In this document: piece by piece, positions 1 through 9,100 of the stretch | How the letters are laid out: every line of letters begins with the position of its first letter | How positions within the stretch are numbered: the stretch's first letter is position 1 | Source: CAYYJR01 sp964472305 | GTDB lineage: Bacteria; Armatimonadota; Hebobacteria; CAIYQO01 | Assembly: GCA_964472305.1 (NCBI GenBank) | Contig: CAYYJR010000019.1 | Span: forward strand, 24,431 to 88,430 | DNA: 64,000 nt | Direction of reading: 5' to 3' | The notes under the pieces: generated by a model | What the model saw: the letters and a program-made list of their open reading frames with translations, nothing else | The model's database searches: none | What the model was told of the DNA's origin: nothing | Made by a program: the position numbers and the translations under genes

Positions 1-366
1 GGCGGCGACATCTGCAAGGCCATTGCGGCCGGTGCCGACGCCGTCATGCTCGGTTCGCAACTCGCCGCCAGTAAAGAAGCGCCCGCCAGGGGGTATTCGT
101 GGGGCATGGCTACCTCGTCGCCCACCCTGCCGCGTGGCACGCGCATTCAGGTCGGCACCCGTGGCACGCTGGAAGAAATTTTACTGGGCCCCGCCAAGCG
201 CGACGACGGGCTGATGAACTATATCGGCGCGCTTAAGCTGGCGATGGGTTCTGTCGGCGCCCGCACTCTGCGCGAAATGCAGCAGGCCGAACTGATCATT
301 GCTCCCAGCCTGCCCACCGAAGGCAAAGCCGAGCAACGCGCGCAGCGCGTCGGCATGGGACGCTGA
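1..366 (+). CDS. guaB3: GuaB3-type IMP dehydrogenase-related protein (C-terminal part)
   Basis: The reading frame is open from the window edge, so only the last 121 residues are present. They begin inside the phosphate-binding strand-loop of the IMPDH/GMP reductase TIM barrel (GDICKAIAAGADAVMLGS). They continue with PTLPRGTRIQVGTRGTLEEI and a tail containing MNYIGALKLAMG and EMQQAELIIAP, the C-terminal pattern of the GuaB3 branch rather than of classical GuaB. GuaB3 proteins are purine-nucleotide oxidoreductases related to IMP dehydrogenase and usually lack CBS domains; that part lies outside the window. The next gene is separated by a riboswitch, so this is the end of a transcription unit. 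A classical guaB is the alternative. Confidence 0.75.
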   Translation, partial: GGDICKAIAAGADAVMLGSQLAASKEAPARGYSWGMATSSPTLPRGTRIQVGTRGTLEEILLGPAKRDDGLMNYIGALKLAMGSVGARTLREMQQAELIIAPSLPTEGKAEQRAQRVGMGR

Positions 367-569
367 GAATACCGGAACCGGTAGTCGGGGCGGTCGAGTA
401 TGCCATGACGGCACACTCGACCGCCCCGGCATTTTACTCTGGATTGCTGACATCTTCGAAATAATCCTTGATTCCGCGCCGGTGCCGCCGGCCGGACGTC
501 ATAGAAAGGCAGGCACGGCTGGCCGGTCGGTTCACTTGACGCCGAACGGCGAATCCGGTAGACTGCTCT

Positions 570-750
570 GGTCTGAAGCGGTTGTCAATCGCTTCAGGCG
601 ACTTGCCGATCACGGGAAGCCGGTGAGAATCCGGCGCTGCCCCGCAACTGTAACCGCTGACGACGGCTGCACACGGCCACTGTCCCGCTCTGACGGGATG
701 GGAAGGCGCAGTCAGAGGATGACGCGGAAGCCAGGAGACCGCTCGGTAAG
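570..750 (+). ncRNA. Cobalamin (B12) riboswitch
   Basis: The segment carries the conserved cobalamin-aptamer pieces in order: GGGAAGCCGGTGAGAATCCG (about 614-633), CTGCCCCGCAACTGTAACCG (about 637-656) with the B12-box-like core, and GAAGCCAGGAGACC near 728-741. A strong intrinsic terminator follows at 814-846, then cobU and cobT. Established knowledge: adenosylcobalamin binding to this RNA class represses B12 synthesis and uptake genes. The terminator suggests transcriptional control here. Exact aptamer borders are estimates. Confidence 0.93.
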
Positions 751-813
751 CTAAGCCATACAGCCTCGCGGGAGGGCTGTGGTGCGTCGGTCACGCTACA
801 CTGAGCGCGTATC

Positions 814-846
814 GGCCCCAGCCATTCCTCTGGCTGGGGCCTTTTT
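814..846 (+). terminator. Intrinsic terminator of the cobalamin riboswitch
   Basis: A 10-bp perfect stem (GGCCCCAGCC at 814-823, GGCTGGGGCC at 832-841) with an 8-nt loop is followed by five T residues. It lies between the aptamer and the cobU start, so it is probably the expression platform that stops transcription when B12 is bound. Confidence 0.9.
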
Positions 847-864
847 GTATTGGTAGAGGCGCCG

Positions 865-1464
865 ATGATGCGATATGCACCGCTCAGTTCGGATCACAAG
901 CAACTTGTCCTCGTCCTTGGCGGGGCGCGCAGCGGCAAGAGCACTTTCGCCGAGCAACTGGCGGCGACACGCGGACCACGCATCACCTATCTGGCTACCG
1001 CGCCGGCGTGCGACGCGGAGATGACGGCACGCATCGCCAAGCACCGCGCCGACCGGCCCGCGGCATGGCGCACGGTGGAATGCCCGTTGAACCCCGCCGC
1101 CGCGATACACGCCCACGCGGACGACACCGACTGTTTTGTACTGGATTGCCTGACACTGCTGGTGAGCAACCTGCTCCTCGCCGATGAGACATCGGGGGAG
1201 GCGCACGTCCAACGCGCTCTGGACGACGTGCTCGCCGCATTCCGCGAGGCCAAGGCCGACCTGATTCTCGTCTCCAACGAAGTCGGCCTTGGCCTCGTGC
1301 CGGCATATCCGCTCGGACGACAGTACCGCGACGTGTTGGGCCGCGTTAACCAGCAACTCGCTGCCGTCGCCGACGCGACCTATTTCCTCATCGCCGGCTT
1401 GCCGTTGGAATTGAACGCGCTGGCGTGTTCGCCGCTGGCGGCACCCACGATCCGTCAGACATAA
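865..1464 (+). CDS. cobU: Adenosylcobinamide kinase / adenosylcobinamide-phosphate guanylyltransferase CobU
   Basis: CobU phosphorylates adenosylcobinamide and then transfers GMP to give adenosyl-GDP-cobinamide in the cytoplasmic nucleotide-loop assembly pathway. The 199-residue protein has the P-loop GGARSGKS at residues 19-26, then VLDCLTLLVSNLL, SNEVGLGLVP and GRVNQQLA, all typical of CobU, and the usual length. I chose the ATG at 865, with GAGG about 6 bases upstream; ATG at 868 is equally possible, and an upstream TTG at 850 would overlap the terminator region. The gene lies directly behind a cobalamin riboswitch and 9 bases ahead of cobT, so both are likely repressed by B12. No other corrin-ring genes are in the window, which fits salvage or a dispersed pathway. 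Confidence 0.93.
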   Translation: MMRYAPLSSDHKQLVLVLGGARSGKSTFAEQLAATRGPRITYLATAPACDAEMTARIAKHRADRPAAWRTVECPLNPAAAIHAHADDTDCFVLDCLTLLVSNLLLADETSGEAHVQRALDDVLAAFREAKADLILVSNEVGLGLVPAYPLGRQYRDVLGRVNQQLAAVADATYFLIAGLPLELNALACSPLAAPTIRQT

Positions 1465-1473
1465 GGAGCCATC

Positions 1474-2544
1474 ATGACCGACCTTTTCACCACGATCGCC
1501 GCTATTCGTCCGCTGGATGCCGATGCCATGGCCGCCGCCGAGGTGCGGCAGGCCATCTTGACGAAACCGCCGCTGGCGCTGGGACGACTGGAATCGCTTT
1601 CCATTCGGCTGGCGGGCATCACCGGCCAGCCGTTGCCGCGCATGACGCGTAAAACCATCGCGGTTATGGCGGGCGATCACGGCGTGGTGGCGGAGGGCAT
1701 CAGCGCCTTTCCGGCGGAAGTGACGCCGCAGATGGTCTATAATTTCCTGGCCGGCGGCGCGGCTATCAACGTGCTGGGCCGCCAGGCGGACGCGCGGGTG
1801 CTGGTGACCGATGTCGGCGTGGCCGGCGTGCTGGCAGACGTACCCGGATTGCGCCAATGCAAGGTGCGCGCGGGCACCGCCAACATGGCGAATGGCCCGG
1901 CGATGACCCGCGAGGAAACGATGCGGGCGTTCGCGGTGGGCATCACCCTGGTCGAGGAGGAGGTTGCGCGTGGACTGGACCTGATCGCCACCGGCGAGAT
2001 GGGCATTGGCAACACCACGCCCAGCTCCGCGCTGATCGCCGCCTTCACCGGGCTGCCGGTGGCGCGCGTCACCGGGCGGGGCACCGGCATCTCCGACGAG
2101 GTATTGGGGCATAAGATCGCGGTGATCGAGCGCGCGCTGGCGGTGAACCAGCCTGATCCGCGTGACCCGGTCGACGTGATGGCAAAGGTGGGCGGCCTGG
2201 AAATCGCCGCCATGACCGGCGTGATGCTGGCCGCCGCCGCGCACCGCGTGCCGGTCGTAATGGACGGCTTTATCTCCGGCGCCGCCGCGCTCACCGCCGC
2301 CCGGCTGTGCCGCGGAGTGGTCGACTATATCTTGCCCAGCCACGTCTCGGTGGAGATCGGCCATCAGGTGGTCTTCGCCGAACTCGGACTGACGCCGCTC
2401 TTCGACCTGGGGATGCGTCTGGGCGAGGGTACCGGCGCCGCGCTGGCGATGCATATCATCGACGCCGCCGCGCGCGTGCTGAGCGAAATGGCCACCTTCG
2501 AAAGCGCCGGTGTGTCGGGCAAGTCGGAAGAAGCGCCGGTATAA
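1474..2544 (+). CDS. cobT: Nicotinate-nucleotide--dimethylbenzimidazole phosphoribosyltransferase CobT
   Basis: CobT makes alpha-ribazole phosphate from dimethylbenzimidazole and nicotinate mononucleotide, supplying the lower ligand of B12. The 356-residue length is normal for the family. Recognisable blocks are AVMAGDHGVVAEGISAFP (about 65-82), TGEMGIGNTTPSSAL (about 172-186), VMDGFISGAAAL (about 263) and the C-terminal MRLGEGTGAAL, which carries the catalytic glutamate of CobT. AAGGAGCC lies just upstream of the ATG. It follows cobU by 9 bases and shares its riboswitch. Confidence 0.95.
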   Translation: MTDLFTTIAAIRPLDADAMAAAEVRQAILTKPPLALGRLESLSIRLAGITGQPLPRMTRKTIAVMAGDHGVVAEGISAFPAEVTPQMVYNFLAGGAAINVLGRQADARVLVTDVGVAGVLADVPGLRQCKVRAGTANMANGPAMTREETMRAFAVGITLVEEEVARGLDLIATGEMGIGNTTPSSALIAAFTGLPVARVTGRGTGISDEVLGHKIAVIERALAVNQPDPRDPVDVMAKVGGLEIAAMTGVMLAAAAHRVPVVMDGFISGAAALTAARLCRGVVDYILPSHVSVEIGHQVVFAELGLTPLFDLGMRLGEGTGAALAMHIIDAAARVLSEMATFESAGVSGKSEEAPV

Positions 2545-2612
2545 GTACCGGCAGCGATGGTGGGTAAGTCGGCTTGCATAGTCAAACAGTCACGGGTATG
2601 CACTCGGCAGGC

Positions 2613-2662
2613 CGTCTCGCAACCAGACGCGAGACCAGGATGGTTGCGAGACGACCATCCTG
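2613..2662. other. Two overlapping, mutually exclusive hairpins after cobT
   Basis: CGTCTCGCAACC (2613-2624) is perfectly complementary to GGTTGCGAGACG (2642-2653). CAGGATGGT (2636-2644) is perfectly complementary to ACCATCCTG (2654-2662). The second stem begins inside the 3' arm of the first, so both cannot form fully together. Neither is followed by a T-run. It could be a factor-assisted terminator, a switch, or a decayed repeat. Confidence 0.5.
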
Positions 2663-2787
2663 ATCCGCATACTTACCGGGGCGGCGTGCGAACCTCCAGG
2701 CAATGCGACCACTGTTCCGCAAAAAGCTTGAGCGCCGTATTCTGCTGCTGAACCATGTTAACTTGCTGGTATTTTGGGAGGGATTCG

Positions 2788-2796
2788 TGTTACAAT
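2788..2796 (+). promoter_or_regulatory. Extended -10 promoter ahead of the ferredoxin/oxidoreductase operon
   Basis: TGtTACAAT at 2788-2796 is a good extended -10 element about 30 bases before the ferredoxin ATG. No convincing -35 hexamer lies at 17-18 bases spacing; TTGCTG at 2763 is 22 bases upstream. Extended -10 promoters tolerate a weak -35. Confidence 0.5.
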
Positions 2797-2825
2797 ACCG
2801 GTGAAGGTTTAACGGAATACCAAAC

Positions 2826-3059
2826 ATGGCCCACATCAGCATTAACGCGGAAGGTTGCAAAGCCTGTCTGCTCTGTATCGAGTATTGTCCACGAGACTGC
2901 ATTGCCCTCGGTGATGAGCTGAACAGCCGGGGGTATCACCCCGCCGTGTTCGCCACCCCAGAGCGGTGCAACGGCTGCCGCATCTGCGCGACCATGTGCC
3001 CCGATGTCTGCATCGAAGTCTATCGGGACGTGCACCCCGCCGCCAAGCCCATCACATAA
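2826..3059 (+). CDS. 2x[4Fe-4S] ferredoxin, delta-type subunit of 2-oxoacid:ferredoxin oxidoreductase
   Basis: This 77-residue protein contains two cysteine clusters, CKACLLCIEYCP and CNGCRICATMCP, the signature of a bacterial 2[4Fe-4S] ferredoxin. It lies 7 bases before the alpha subunit of a 2-oxoacid oxidoreductase, the normal place for the delta (ferredoxin-like) subunit of Kor/Vor-type enzymes. It would carry electrons from the thiamine-bound intermediate to free ferredoxin in the cytoplasm. It is the first gene behind an extended -10 promoter. Confidence 0.88.
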   Translation: MAHISINAEGCKACLLCIEYCPRDCIALGDELNSRGYHPAVFATPERCNGCRICATMCPDVCIEVYRDVHPAAKPIT

Positions 3060-3066
3060 GGTGATC

Positions 3067-4116
3067 ATGAATACACGACAACTGATGAAGGGAAACGAGG
3101 CTATCTGCCGCGCGGCAATCGACGCCGGTTGCTTGTGTTTCTTCGGCTACCCCATCACCCCGCAGAATCAGGTGCCGGAATACCTGTCGTATCTGATGCC
3201 CAAAGCCGGTCGCGTCTTTTTGCAGGCCGAGAGCGAAGTGGCGGCCATCAACATGGTCTACGGCGCTTCCGCCACCGGCGTGCGCGTGCTCACCTCCTCC
3301 AGCAGTCCCGGTATCAGCCTCAAGCAGGAAGGCATTTCCTACCTGGCGGGGGCTGAACTGCCGGCGGTGATCGTGAACGTGCAGCGCGGCGGTCCCGGGC
3401 TGGGCAACATCGCCCCCGCGCAATCGGATTACTTTCAGGCCACGCGCGGCGGCGGCCACGGCGATTATCGTACGCTGGTGCTGGCGCCGGCCTCGGTGCA
3501 GGAGCTGTATGACCTCACCCGCGACGCCTTCGATCTGGCGGAGAAATATCGCAACCCGGTACTCATTCTCGCCGACGCCGTGCTCGGGCAGATGATGGAA
3601 CCGGTGACCATCACCCGCGAGCCGCTGCCGGTGCCGGAACCCCAGCCGTGGGGCGCGCGCGGCACGCGCAAAGGCAGCCGTTCGGTGTTTAACTCGCTCT
3701 ACATCATCCCGGACGATCTGGAAGTGGTGAACAGGCGGCTGGAGGAAAAATACGCGCGGATGCACCGCGAGGAATTGCGCTGGGAGGAAACAAGCTGCGA
3801 CGATGCCGAGGCGGCGTTCGTCGCCTACGGCAGCAGCGCCCGTGTCTGCCTGACCGCCATCCGCCTGCTCGCCGAGCGCGGGCACAAAGTCGGATTGTTC
3901 CGCCCCATCTCACTCTACCCCTTCCCCTCCGCGCCGCTGCGGCAAATTGGTGAGCGGGTACAGCGATTGCTGACGGTGGAGATGAGCACCGGACAGATGA
4001 TCGAAGACGTGCGGCTGGCGGTGGAAGGCTGTGTCCCGGTTGGCTTTTACGGCCGCACCGGCGGCAACGTGCCCACCCCGGAAGAAGTCGCCGACGCCTA
4101 CGAGCAGCAGAGGTAG
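3067..4116 (+). CDS. 2-oxoacid:ferredoxin oxidoreductase, alpha subunit (VorB/KorA type)
   Basis: Alpha subunits of this enzyme family oxidatively decarboxylate 2-oxoacids (2-oxoisovalerate, 2-oxoglutarate or pyruvate) to acyl-CoA with reduction of ferredoxin. The 349-residue protein begins MKGNEAICRAAIDAG and shows FGYPITPQNQVPEYL (about 26-40), ESEVAAINMVYGASATG, SSSPGISLKQEGISYLAG and VNVQRGGPGLG, all typical of the VorB/KorA pyrimidine-binding domain. I chose the ATG at 3067, 7 bases after the ferredoxin stop, because a start further upstream would overlap that gene. Length and order favour the branched-chain (Vor) or 2-oxoglutarate (Kor) class over pyruvate. Substrate cannot be fixed from sequence. 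Confidence 0.9.
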   Translation: MNTRQLMKGNEAICRAAIDAGCLCFFGYPITPQNQVPEYLSYLMPKAGRVFLQAESEVAAINMVYGASATGVRVLTSSSSPGISLKQEGISYLAGAELPAVIVNVQRGGPGLGNIAPAQSDYFQATRGGGHGDYRTLVLAPASVQELYDLTRDAFDLAEKYRNPVLILADAVLGQMMEPVTITREPLPVPEPQPWGARGTRKGSRSVFNSLYIIPDDLEVVNRRLEEKYARMHREELRWEETSCDDAEAAFVAYGSSARVCLTAIRLLAERGHKVGLFRPISLYPFPSAPLRQIGERVQRLLTVEMSTGQMIEDVRLAVEGCVPVGFYGRTGGNVPTPEEVADAYEQQR

Positions 4117-4260
4117 GGAAGACGCGGCGGGCAATTCTCGCCCGGAGCAACCTTGGTGGCGAAGCGTACGGTCACGATGAGAGCGACGTTGATGCCTGCC
4201 TACGCATGTTTACCCGTTAACCCGCGGAGGCATGTGTAGACCGGTGGAGATAATACGGCG

Positions 4261-5028
4261 ATGACAACGGTAGAGCAGACAATGGACAAAGTATTCGAGC
4301 GCACGAATGGTCTGTGTGACGTCCGGCAGCATTACTGCCCGGGCTGCACCCACGGGATCGCCCACCGGCTGGTGGCGGAAACGCTGGTGGAACTGGGCGT
4401 GCTGGAGCGCACGATCGGCGTCTGCCCGGTCGGGTGCGCGGTATTCGCCTACGATTATTTCAACTGCGACATGCTGGAGGCGGCCCACGGGCGCGCGCCC
4501 GCCGTCGCCACCGGCGTGCGGCGCGCCGTACCCGACGCGGTGGTCTTCACCTATCAAGGCGACGGCGACCTGGCCTCCATCGGCATGGCGGAGGTTGTGC
4601 ACGCCGCCGCGCGCAGCGAAAACATTACCGTCATCTTCATCAATAATTCGGTATACGGCATGACCGGCGGCCAGATGGCGCCCACCTCGCTGGCCGGCCA
4701 GCTCACCTCCACCAGTCCCTTTGGCCGCGACACCCGCATGGCCGGCTTTCCCATTCGCGTCTGCGAATTGCTGGCAACCCTGGACGGCGCCACCTACCTC
4801 GCCCGTCAGTCAGCCAACGGGCCCCAAAACGTGCAGGCGACCAAGCGATCGCTCAAAACGGCATTCCAGGCGCAGCTCGACGGCAAAGGCTTTTCGCTGG
4901 TGGAAATCCTCTCCACCTGTCCCACCTGGTGGGGCAAATCGCCGAGGGAATCGATGGATTGGATTGACGAGGGCACCGCGAAAACCTTCCCCACCGGAGT
5001 GATTCTGGACCGCACCACTTCCCGATGA
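4261..5028 (+). CDS. 2-oxoacid:ferredoxin oxidoreductase, beta subunit (thiamine-diphosphate binding)
   Basis: The 255-residue protein carries HYCPGCTHGIAHRL near residue 24 and the thiamine-diphosphate/Mg motif GDGDLASIGMAEVVHAA near residue 100, ending with INNSVYGMTGGQ. These identify the beta subunit that pairs with the alpha subunit at 3067-4116. A good ribosome site (GGTGGAG) precedes the ATG. The 144-base spacer between alpha and beta is longer than usual and contains no gene. Many Kor/Vor enzymes have a separate gamma subunit; none is seen downstream before the assembly gap, so it is either encoded elsewhere or absent. Confidence 0.9.
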   Translation: MTTVEQTMDKVFERTNGLCDVRQHYCPGCTHGIAHRLVAETLVELGVLERTIGVCPVGCAVFAYDYFNCDMLEAAHGRAPAVATGVRRAVPDAVVFTYQGDGDLASIGMAEVVHAAARSENITVIFINNSVYGMTGGQMAPTSLAGQLTSTSPFGRDTRMAGFPIRVCELLATLDGATYLARQSANGPQNVQATKRSLKTAFQAQLDGKGFSLVEILSTCPTWWGKSPRESMDWIDEGTAKTFPTGVILDRTTSR

Positions 5029-5132
5029 CGCGCGGTGACTGCCCCCCTGGACGCGCGGCGGAAAGATACGCACCACGCACCCCATACTGGTAACAGGTAT
5101 ATTGCTGACTGTCACGCGAAGTGAGGTAAGGT

Positions 5133-5418
5133 ATGCCGTGTATTTCGCGCCTGGGGATACTCGTCGGCTTGATAGCCACTCTCCTCTGCACGTCGATTGC
5201 CGCTGCGCCCCTCACCATCGAGCGGGATGGGAACGCCGTCTACCTGGTTCATCAAGGCGCGCGTTTGTTGATTGAGGACAATCATTATTGGGTGCGAAGC
5301 CGCGCGCAAACCGCTCCGGTTGCGCTGGATGGTGGATATGCGATACAGCCGCAAGCCTGGGAATCCATCGCCGATCCCTGGAATGACGTTCCCCGTCGTG
5401 TGACGATACTGAAGGATA
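5133..5418 (+). CDS. Secreted protein of unknown function, truncated by the assembly gap
   Basis: I do not recognise this protein. The first 24 residues form a clear signal peptide (MPCISRLGILVGLIATLLCT, then cleavage after IAAA). About 70 mature residues follow before the run of N. AGTGAGGTAAGGT precedes the ATG. The visible part is Trp/Asp-rich (QAWESIADPWNDVPRR), loosely like the start of an extracellular enzyme or binding domain. The C-terminal part is missing, and reading on through the gap is not justified because the true gap length is unknown. Confidence 0.55.
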
Positions 5419-5518
5419 NNNNNNNNNNNNNNNNNNNNNNNNNNNNNNNNNNNNNNNNNNNNNNNNNNNNNNNNNNNNNNNNNNNNNNNNNNNNNNNNNN
5501 NNNNNNNNNNNNNNNNNN
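5419..5518. other. Assembly gap (100 N)
   Basis: Exactly 100 undetermined bases, the conventional placeholder for a scaffold gap of unknown length. The sequence on the right has a different feel (gene-poor, then a metal island), so the join may hide missing genes or be wrong. Confidence 0.98.
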
Positions 5519-6062
5519 GGATACAGAGACAGGTTTGTATCTCCACCCTGTCGCTTTTTGTCCTGCCGGTTGACGGCTTAGGCGGCTTCCCAGTTGGGCG
5601 TCGAGTTGGGCAATGCGTTCGTCAAACCCGGTCGGCCAGCCGGTGTAGTAGGTATTGGCGCACAGCGTGGCAGCAGCGGCCGCCTCGTTCGGCGTGACGT
5701 CGGTGAGCCAGGTCAGACCTGGCCGGGACCGACGCGGGAATCCTGCGGGCACGGGGTGAGCAGTGAATGTTGCCGGTTGCCTCCCTCACTCCGGCGCACG
5801 CCTGCTACATTAATCCCGGCTCAGGGAGCTACCTTTTCCAGTTGGCGATTGGTGGCATCGTGGGAGCGGATTACACATTACGGAACAGGTTCTTCATCCG
5901 GCGACGGGACACTAAAGGCCATACCTCTATCGCAGAGTGACACCCGTCATTCAGTAGTATCCGAAAGGAGTATGTCCTATGATCCGATACACCCGATGGT
6001 TAGTAGTATGTTGAAAGTGCGTCACGGGACACCTCCATTTTGAGATACTCTGGAAGTGAGTA
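5519..6062. other. Gene-poor stretch right of the gap
   Basis: No complete gene is supported here. A leftward open frame (about 5752 to the gap) reads TDVTPNEAAAAATLCANTYY and runs into the N run; it could be the end of an unknown protein or chance, and I do not recognise it. The rest shows no convincing coding or RNA signal. Confidence 0.4.
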
Positions 6063-6093
6063 TTCCGATCCCCATCACTGACAGGGATCGGAA
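6063..6093 (-). terminator. Hairpin downstream of the RND pump gene
   Basis: TTCCGATCCC (6063-6072) pairs with GGGATCGGAA (6084-6093), giving a 10-bp stem with an 11-base loop 12 bases past the pump stop codon. No T-run follows on the leftward transcript, so it may protect the mRNA end or act with a factor. Confidence 0.45.
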
Positions 6094-6105
6094 CCTGTCT
6101 TCTCG

Positions 6106-9100
6106 CTACGCCACTTCCTTCACGCGCCGTGCGCGGAACAGGGTGAAATGCCGCTGGGCCTGACCTTTCGCGTGTTCCCAAGCCAGGTAGACCGCTGGAA
6201 GTACACACAGAGTGAACAGCGTCGAAGTGAACAGGCCGCCCACCATGACGATAGCCAGCGGCTTTTCGATCTCCGCGCCAACGCCACTGCTTAACAGGAT
6301 GGGCACCACGCCGAAGGCGGCACACAAGGCTGTCATCAGCTTCGGACGCAGGCGCTGGACACTCGCTAACCGAATCGCCTCCTCCATGCTATGGCCTTCG
6401 GCTACGAAGTCGTTGGTCTGCGTCAGCAGCACCAGACTGTTTTGTACCGCGATACCGAAGAGCGCGATGAAGCCCACGGCGGAGGAGACGTTGAGCGTTT
6501 CCCCGGTCAGGAGCAGTGAGGCGACCCCGCCGATGAACGCGCTGGGTACCGTTGCCAATATGATCATCGCCTGGGAGGCTGATTTCAACGCGACGAAGAG
6601 CAGCATGAAGACGACCACCAATGCGATGACCGTGGCCATTGCCAGCGACTTCATGGCACGCTGCTGGTTCTGGAACTGCCCGCCATAGACCACATAGTAG
6701 TCGCCGGACAGTTTGACTTCCTTCATCCCGGCCTTAATGTCGGCGACCACACTCCCAAGGTCGCGCCCCTGGATGCTGGCGTTGATGCTCAACCGGCGAT
6801 TCATCGCCTCACGCCAGATGACGTTCGGGCCTTCCGCCAGACTGATGTCCGCGAGTTGTGAGAGCGGTACCGCCGCCCCGGAGGGCGTATCCACCAGGAT
6901 ATTACCGAGTGCATCGATATCGCCGCGCACACCATCGGCAAAGCGCATGAACACCCCGTAGCTGCGCTGGCCTTTCCAGACCTGGGTTACCTCTTCACCA
7001 CCAATGGCGAGTTGGATCATCTCCGAGATATCCCCGACAGACACCCCATGGCGCGCCGCCGCTTGCCGGTCAATCTGGATCTGTACCTGTGGGATGCCTG
7101 CCACCTGATCCATGTTGATGTCCGCCACGCCCTTCGTGCGTTCCATGATCGCTTTGATCTGCGCCCCTTTCTCGGCGAGTACCTGAATATCCGGTCCGAA
7201 GAGTTTCACTTGCAGCGGAGCCGGCGTGCCTTCCATGCTTTCATTGATTTTATTTTGCAACGGTTGGGTGAAGGAAACGGCTACGCCCGGGATGCGCTCA
7301 ATCTCTTCCCGCACGTCGGCGAGAATCGCTTCACTCGGTTTCGAGAGTTGATCCTTGGGTTTCAGGTTGACGAACATCTCTCCCAAGTTCACCGGTAACA
7401 CACAGCCGATGGCACGTTCTGACCGACCGTTCCGGCGCACCACTTCGACAATATCCGGGTGCTTCAGCAGGATGTCTTCGATCTGGCGCGTTATCCGGTT
7501 GTTCTCTTCCAGCGAGGTTTCCGCCGGGGTAGTCGTCGAGACGAACCAAGTTCCCTCATCGAGTTTGGGCATGAAGTCACGGCCCACCGCGAGTAAACCG
7601 AAGGCCGAAGGGATCAGCAGCGTCGCCGCGATACCGATCACGGCCCAGCGGTGGTGCAGCGCCCATTCGAGCACCGGCACATAGCCCCGCTTAATCCAGG
7701 CAACGAATTTGACTTCACCCTCGTGTGGTTTCGGGTGCAGGAAACGCATCCCCAGTACCGGGATGAGCGTCAGGGAGAGTACCAATGCCACCAGCATCGC
7801 CGCCGCGACCGTCACCGCCAGCGGTCGGAAGAGCAAGCCTTCAATGCCACCCATCAGGAAGAGCGGGAGGAAGACCGCGATGATGATCAAGGTGGCGAAG
7901 GCGATGGGGCGCCCAACTTCGATGGCGGCCTGATGTGCGACCGCACGTTTCACACCGGGTTCATGGAGATTCGCCCTGCTGCGGTGAAAGCGATGGTAGA
8001 GGTTTTCGACCATGATGATCGAGGCATCGACCATGATGCCGACGGCGATGGCTAATCCTCCGAGCGACATGGTATTCAGGCCTATGCCAAGTTGCCGCAT
8101 GAGCATGCCGGCGATCATCACCGACAGCGGCAGCGACGCTGCCACAATGAGCGTGCTGCGGAAATGACCCAGGAAGACCAACAGCACCAGGATCACCAGT
8201 ACCGCCCCGATGAGGATTGCACGCGTTACACTGGAGAGAGAGTGATTGATGAGGTGTGTCTGATCGTAATAGGGAACGATCTTCACCCCCTTCGGCAGTG
8301 TCTCCTGTACGTCGGCGATGGTGCGCTCGATGCCCTTGACCACCTGCACCGTGTCGGCATTGGGTTGCTTGATCACCAGCGCCACGACCGTCTCTTTGCC
8401 GTCTTTGCTGGCCACCCCGCGCTGGATGGCGGTGCTTTCCTCGACGCGGGCGACATCGCGCAGGTAGACCGGCACGCCGTTGCGCGCCGTCACCACCGTC
8501 ATTTCGATGTCCTCCACCGAGTTGTAGCGGCCCAGCCCACGGACGGTATACTCGGCGACGCCGGTGCTGATAAAGCCACCGGAGGCATTCTCGTTACCGC
8601 CTTTCACCGCCTCTTCAACATCCTTGAGCGCGACATGGTAGCTGCGCAAGGCGTTTTGATCGAGGGTGACCCGGTACTGCCGCAACTTGCCGCCCATATT
8701 GAGCACTTCGGCGACGCCAGGCACATTGAGCAGGCTGTAGCGAATCTGCCACTCGGCCAGTTCGCGCAGTTCAGTGGGGGGGAGGTCGCCTTCTACGGCG
8801 TATTCATAGACCTCGGCTAGGCGCGTGGTGGCGCTGGACAACGCCGGCGGTTCGGAACCGGGCGGCGATTGCCCGGCGACTTGTGCCATTCGCTCGGTGA
8901 CGAACTGGCGGGCCCGCCAGAACTCAGTCTCGATGCCGAACTCGACGACCACCGAGGATAATCCCTGTGTCGTCTGCGAGCGCACGCGCTGCACCCCGGG
9001 CATGCCGTTCATCGCCGCCTCCATCGGACGGGTAATGGCCGTTTCGATCTCTTCCGCCGCCATCGATTCGTTCTCGGTGACAACGGTAAAGACCGGGATG

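Noticed and set aside
5519..5573. Continuation of the secreted protein after the gap
   Set aside because: The gap length is a placeholder, so the frame cannot be trusted across it. The few residues after it are not recognisably related.
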